Source: Chitinophaga pinensis (GTDB taxonomy: Bacteria; Bacteroidota; Bacteroidia; UKL13-3). Taken from it: a stretch of DNA of 17,504 nucleotides. Position 1 is the first letter of the stretch. Every line of letters begins with the position of its first letter. The stretch is from assembly GCA_943323675.2 (NCBI GenBank), contig CALPIR020000021.1, forward strand, positions 1 through 17,504, read 5' to 3'. The notes under the pieces are model-generated. The model was not told where the DNA came from and ran no database searches. It worked only from the letters and a program-made list of their open reading frames with translations. This document shows positions 14,053-17,504 of the stretch, piece by piece. The translations under genes were made by a program, and so were the position numbers.

Positions 14053-15342
14053 TTGGTTACCGTATTAACAACACAATACACCGAAAGGTTACAATATATT
14101 TTAACTGAACTACTGGGTAATCGCCTTGGTATAAGGTATGCTGTTACCACAAATGTTAACGACTTTAATGCTACAACAGGAGTTAAAATAAACTACACTT
14201 CAACCCAACAAGAAAATAGCTTACAAATTATACCTGCAGATTTATTATTTGAGAATAACATAAAGAAACAAAAAATTGATGTTATAAATGATGAAACCTG
14301 GCATACTATTTTATGGCCAAATAAAAGTGGTGAAATACCGTTTGATGTATTTGCTGCATCGTTTTATTTATTAAGCAGGTATGAGGAATATGGAGACACT
14401 AAAAGAGACCATCACGGACGATTTGAGGCGAAGAACAGTATAGCGTTTAATCATGATTTCCTGCAATTTCCATTGGTAGATCATTGGTGTGAGATGCTAA
14501 AAGAGAAGTTAAAAGCAATTAACCCAAACATCGCATTTAAACAACACCAGTTTAATGCCATTACAACTGTTGATATAGATTTTGCCTATTTATACCATGG
14601 TTTAGATATGAAAAGATGGACGGGTAAACTAGTAAAATCTATCTTAAGATTTGACTTAAACGCTATATTAATTCAAATTAAATCGACCCTAAATGTAAAG
14701 TACGATCCATATAATACCTACCAATTTATTAGAAAGACTGTACGAGGTAAATTAGGATATTTTTTGTTAATGAGCAATAATGGGGGCCACGATAAAAATA
14801 TAAAAGTTAACGGAAATGCATTTAAGACACTTGTAAAAGAACTCTATCAAAATTCTGATTTTATAGGGATACATCCATCCTATGCATCGAACCAAAACTT
14901 TAAGATGTTGATTGAAGAACAGGGTAAATTAAGTGATATCATTAAACAAAAAATTGATTGTAGTCGACAACATTTTTTAAAGCTAAACTTACCGCAAACG
15001 TATCGTAATTTAATTGATGCCAACATAAACGAAGACTATACGATGGCCTATGCAGAGCAGATAGGCTTCAGGGCAAGTACCTGTATGCCATATAATTTTT
15101 TCGACTTAGATCTAAACCAATTAACCAAGTTGGTTTGCTACCCTACTTGTTTTATGGATACCACGGCTATTCATTACCTAAAGTATGATGCACTGCAAAT
15201 GGAAGAAATTACTAAAAAGTTATTGAATACGACCAAAAACTACAACGGACTTTATGTAACGTTGTGGCATAATAGTACATTTGTATCACCCCACGTAAAG
15301 CGAACATTTTGTAATCTGTTAGAAAAAATTGAATTTAATTAG
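14053..15342 (+). CDS. polysaccharide deacetylase-like protein (Bacteroidota DUF7033/NodB-related family)
   Basis: A 429-residue protein resembling the Bacteroidota polysaccharide deacetylase family with an N-terminal DUF7033-like domain (about 1-165; FDVFAASFYLLSRYEEY at 97-113 is its hallmark). The NodB-related half has TTVDIDFAY at 171-179, where D174 and D176 stand in place of the TFDD catalytic/metal pair; IGIHPSYAS at 271-279 in place of motif 2; EDYTMAYAEQIGFRAST at 327-343; and a late TLWHN at 403-407. These variant motifs are usual for this subfamily; deacetylase activity is inferred. No signal peptide is visible, so it appears cytoplasmic. The start is TTG at 14053, the only usable start codon near the family N-terminus (VTVLTTQYTERLQYIL). 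It overlaps the next gene by 14 bases. Confidence 0.82.
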   Translation: MVTVLTTQYTERLQYILTELLGNRLGIRYAVTTNVNDFNATTGVKINYTSTQQENSLQIIPADLLFENNIKKQKIDVINDETWHTILWPNKSGEIPFDVFAASFYLLSRYEEYGDTKRDHHGRFEAKNSIAFNHDFLQFPLVDHWCEMLKEKLKAINPNIAFKQHQFNAITTVDIDFAYLYHGLDMKRWTGKLVKSILRFDLNAILIQIKSTLNVKYDPYNTYQFIRKTVRGKLGYFLLMSNNGGHDKNIKVNGNAFKTLVKELYQNSDFIGIHPSYASNQNFKMLIEEQGKLSDIIKQKIDCSRQHFLKLNLPQTYRNLIDANINEDYTMAYAEQIGFRASTCMPYNFFDLDLNQLTKLVCYPTCFMDTTAIHYLKYDALQMEEITKKLLNTTKNYNGLYVTLWHNSTFVSPHVKRTFCNLLEKIEFN

Positions 15343-16249
15343 ATTTTTTAAGCACGAAGAAATTGATAAAACTAAGTGGGATGATTGCATAAAAAATGCT
15401 AACAACAGCTTAATTTATGGCTATAGTTGGTATTTGGATATTGCAGCTCCGGCTTGGAATGCGCTTGTTTTAGGTGATTACCATGCAGTGATGCCACTTC
15501 CCACTCTTCAAAAATTTTATACCATAGCCTATCAGCCATTTTTTACACAACAACTAGGAATATTTATTGGTGCTGGTTATGAATTGCAAGCGGGTATCAC
15601 CGAATTTTTTGAAGCCATTCCACAAGATTACAGATACATTAATATTTGTTTGAATGAGAAAAATGATAGTGGCGCGAAATTGAATTTCCAACTTAAGAGA
15701 CGTAATAATTATTTGCTTTATCTGCATCAAACATACGAGCAATTATTTAAAGGATTTAGTGACCACAACAAACGAAATATAAATAAATCGAAAAAAAATA
15801 ATTTAACGGTAAGTGAAACCAACCACGAACAAGTTGTTAAATTTTATGTTGAAAATAAAGCAAATGATACTGAAAAAGTTAGCATAGAAGACTATAACCG
15901 TTTGAATAAATTACTTGATGAAGCCAACAAGCGCAAATTATTAATATGCAAACAAGTGAAAGATAACGAAGGAAATTGTCTTGCTTGTGTAGCTTTATAC
16001 GTTCATCAAAACAGAATGATCTATCAAATAGGCACTTCAAATAATGTAGGTCGTGATTTAAGAGCGATGTACTTTTTATTTGATAGGCTGATTGATGAAT
16101 ACAGTGAGCAGAGCATAGTTTTGGATTTTGAAGGTTCTGATATTGAAGGCGTGGGTAGATTTTTTAGTGGATTTGGCGCACTCTTAGTTCCTTACCACAG
16201 ATTAATAGCTAACCGCTTACCTTGGCCAATTAACTTGTTAAAAAAATAA
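15329..16249 (+). CDS. FemAB/GNAT-like N-acyltransferase-fold protein
   Basis: A 306-residue protein that looks like a double-GNAT-fold acyltransferase of the FemAB-like type found in Bacteroidota. The N-terminal half (about 15-135) begins KWDDCIKNANNSLIYGYSWYLD and includes AVMPLP and QPFFTQQLGIF. The C-terminal half has FSDHNKRNINKSKK at 143-156, LACVALYVHQNRMIYQIGTSN at about 218-238 and FEGSDIEGVGRFFSGFGA at 267-284, the strand-loop typical of these proteins. Such enzymes transfer an acyl or aminoacyl group to an amine; the donor and acceptor are unknown here. The TTG at 15329 is the only possible start: an in-frame TAG lies at 15320-15322. The 14-base overlap with the deacetylase-like gene implies translational coupling and a shared pathway. 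No signal peptide. Confidence 0.75.
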   Translation: MNLIRFFKHEEIDKTKWDDCIKNANNSLIYGYSWYLDIAAPAWNALVLGDYHAVMPLPTLQKFYTIAYQPFFTQQLGIFIGAGYELQAGITEFFEAIPQDYRYINICLNEKNDSGAKLNFQLKRRNNYLLYLHQTYEQLFKGFSDHNKRNINKSKKNNLTVSETNHEQVVKFYVENKANDTEKVSIEDYNRLNKLLDEANKRKLLICKQVKDNEGNCLACVALYVHQNRMIYQIGTSNNVGRDLRAMYFLFDRLIDEYSEQSIVLDFEGSDIEGVGRFFSGFGALLVPYHRLIANRLPWPINLLKK

Positions 16250-16269
16250 CACTGTTTTTTAGTGTTATT
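16245..16269 (+). terminator. hairpin after the acyltransferase gene
   Basis: A 9-base perfect stem (AATAACACT / AGTGTTATT) with a seven-base GTTTTTT loop, overlapping the TAA stop of the upstream gene. The stem is AT-rich and is not followed by a clean T-run, so it may only attenuate read-through into ppx. Confidence 0.4.
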
Positions 16270-16306
16270 GTATATACTTGTGTTATCAACTTAAAAATAC
16301 CACAAG

Positions 16307-17182
16307 GTGAAATTTGCAGCTATAGATATTGGAAGTAACGCAGTTAGACTGCAAATTGCACGCCTAAACGACAACCCCCTAGAACCGTTTAAAAAAGTAG
16401 AATTTGTGCGCATACCAATAAGGTTGGGCGATGATGCCTTTAACAGAGGAAAAATTAGCAAAGAAAAACGACAAATGTTTTATAAAGCTATGCAATCCTT
16501 TAAGTTAATGATGGAGGTGTTTGGCGTACACAATTACATGGCATGTGCTACTAGTGCGATGCGCGAAGCGAAAAACGGTAAAAAAATAGTTGAAAAAGTT
16601 GCCGAAGATTTTGATTTAAACATTGATATAATTGATGGTAAACGGGAGTCTGAATTGATTTTAAAATCGATTACGCGCTACCTAAAACCCGACCACAATT
16701 ACTTAACAATAGATGTAGGCGGAGGAAGCACAGAGATGACTGTGATACAAAATTTAAAAGCATACGATAGTGCAAGTTTTGATGTAGGCACGGTGAGGTT
16801 ACTAGACAATGCCATTAAAAAAGAAAATTGGAATGCACTAGAATCTTATGTAAAGGATCACATTAAAGCAATAGAACATTCGCGTGCAATTGCAACCAGC
16901 GGTACCATAAATAAAATTGCCAATATTATAAATCCAACTTTAACTGAACCTTCTATTACCATTGATGAATTAGATAAATTTTATCACACCATCAAAAAAA
17001 TGAGCATTACAGAACTTATAGAAACTTATAAATTAAATCCAGATAGAGCTGATGTAATGGAACACTCGGCATACTTATACCTTAAAATATTAAAGTGGGC
17101 GAACATAGAGAAGTTGTTTGCACCAAGTGCAGGTTTAAAGGATGGAATATTGTATGAGCTACTTGAAAAAAGCGAGTACTAG
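16307..17182 (+). CDS. ppx: Ppx/GppA-family phosphatase (exopolyphosphatase-like)
   Basis: ASKHA-fold phosphatase that hydrolyses polyphosphate or pppGpp. The 291-residue length equals the two N-terminal actin-like domains only; the C-terminal HD-type domains of long Ppx/GppA proteins are absent, as is common in Bacteroidota. Landmarks: AAIDIGSNAVRLQI at 4-17 (phosphate loop 1), ATSAMREAKNG at 81-91, the GKRESELI segment with the likely catalytic glutamate E114, TIDVGGGSTEM at 134-144 (loop 2), DVGTVRLLDN, and ATSGTINKIANI in the C-terminal lobe. The start is GTG at 16307, with an AAGG just upstream that could act as a weak ribosome-binding site. It follows the acyltransferase gene by 57 bases on the same strand. 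Which of polyphosphate or pppGpp it prefers cannot be told from sequence. Confidence 0.93.
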   Translation: MKFAAIDIGSNAVRLQIARLNDNPLEPFKKVEFVRIPIRLGDDAFNRGKISKEKRQMFYKAMQSFKLMMEVFGVHNYMACATSAMREAKNGKKIVEKVAEDFDLNIDIIDGKRESELILKSITRYLKPDHNYLTIDVGGGSTEMTVIQNLKAYDSASFDVGTVRLLDNAIKKENWNALESYVKDHIKAIEHSRAIATSGTINKIANIINPTLTEPSITIDELDKFYHTIKKMSITELIETYKLNPDRADVMEHSAYLYLKILKWANIEKLFAPSAGLKDGILYELLEKSEY

Positions 17183-17504
17183 AATAAGTCTGTAAGTTTA
17201 ATATCCAACAACGCGTACAAGCCATAGGTAAGTAATGTCCAAGCTAAAAAGCTAAAAAACATATACCGTTTTATTTTCCATTTATTTTCTTCGAAAGAAG
17301 CAGCCAAAATTGTACCTACAGGAACAGATAATAAAACTGGAGTAAGAATTACGATACCTAAAATTTCGTACTTAATGATAAACTTTAACAGTTTCCTGCG
17401 GTGTTTGCCAACAGGTTTATAAACCTTTGGTTGAGGCGGTCTTATTTTGTGATACAAAAACAAAATTCCATCCCACAAATATAAGTATACTACAACACCT
17501 AACA
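17179..17504 (-). CDS. small membrane protein, C-terminal part
   Basis: A partial gene entering from the right edge; the frame is open to the last codon of the window, so the true start lies outside (the TTG at 17478 is only an internal candidate). About 108 residues are visible: a hydrophobic stretch LGVVVYLYLWDGILFLYHK, a basic loop (IRPPQPKVYKPVGKHRRKLLKF), a helix YEILGIVILTPVLLSVPVGTILAASF, a short basic loop ENKWKIKRY, and a final helix FFSFLAWTLLTYGLYALL. At least three membrane segments and a positive-inside pattern are evident. I cannot name the family with confidence; it has some resemblance to small integral membrane proteins with a conserved TPxLxxxPxGT segment. Its TAG stop overlaps the TAG of ppx on the other strand. 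Confidence 0.75.
   Translation of the reverse strand, partial: LGVVVYLYLWDGILFLYHKIRPPQPKVYKPVGKHRRKLLKFIIKYEILGIVILTPVLLSVPVGTILAASFEENKWKIKRYMFFSFLAWTLLTYGLYALLDIKLTDLF

Noticed and set aside
1..17504. Mobile element, prophage, CRISPR array or defence system
   Set aside because: No transposase, integrase, phage or nuclease-like genes, no spaced direct repeats and no target-site duplications were seen; gene content is chromosomal housekeeping plus a small polysaccharide block.

Overview
This AT-rich window is a chromosomal stretch from a member of the Bacteroidota. The evidence is a type IX secretion (T9SS) C-terminal sorting domain on an M1 peptidase, a DUF2480 protein, the prs-rplY-pth gene order, little sign of Shine-Dalgarno sequences, and promoters of the Bacteroidota form TTG-N19-TAxxTTTG (clearest in front of tRNA-Gln). 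The family cannot be fixed from this sequence alone. I see no insertion sequence, prophage, CRISPR array or defence gene. Most of the window is housekeeping, with one accessory-looking polysaccharide block.

Left part (1-5354). The 5' end of a superoxide dismutase gene runs off the left edge. Next come tadA (tRNA A34 deaminase, minus strand) and, divergent from it, aspS. A convergent minus-strand block follows, transcribed prs, then rplY (bL25/CTC), then pth, with an intrinsic terminator between rplY and pth. A tRNA-Gln(UUG) gene lies upstream of prs. It has its own near-ideal promoter and a strong terminator, so it looks like an isolated transcription unit. Much of this block serves translation: tRNA editing, aminoacylation, peptidyl-tRNA recycling and a ribosomal protein.

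Middle part (5470-10474). A tight minus-strand operon encodes a protein with the C-terminal domain of 3-hydroxyacyl-CoA dehydrogenase but no NAD-binding glycine motif, then a T9SS-exported M1 metallopeptidase, then a secreted M28 metallopeptidase. The gaps are only 11 and 10 bases. A RidA-family gene diverges from the operon through a 44-base region holding two opposed -7 boxes. RidA converges on a DUF2480 gene, and a long hairpin between them can terminate both.

Right part (10533-17504). A MJ1255-type glycosyltransferase and a PAP2 phosphatase form a two-gene minus-strand unit downstream of glyS (glycyl-tRNA synthetase) and its terminator. Divergent from glyS is a plus-strand unit of a polysaccharide-deacetylase-like protein, an overlapping FemAB/GNAT-like acyltransferase, and a Ppx/GppA phosphatase. 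The deacetylase, acyltransferase and glycosyltransferase suggest tailoring of a cell-surface or lipid-linked glycan; this is inference. Four genes here lack a usable ATG start. The last gene, a small membrane protein running off the right edge, ends in a TAG that overlaps the TAG of ppx head-on.
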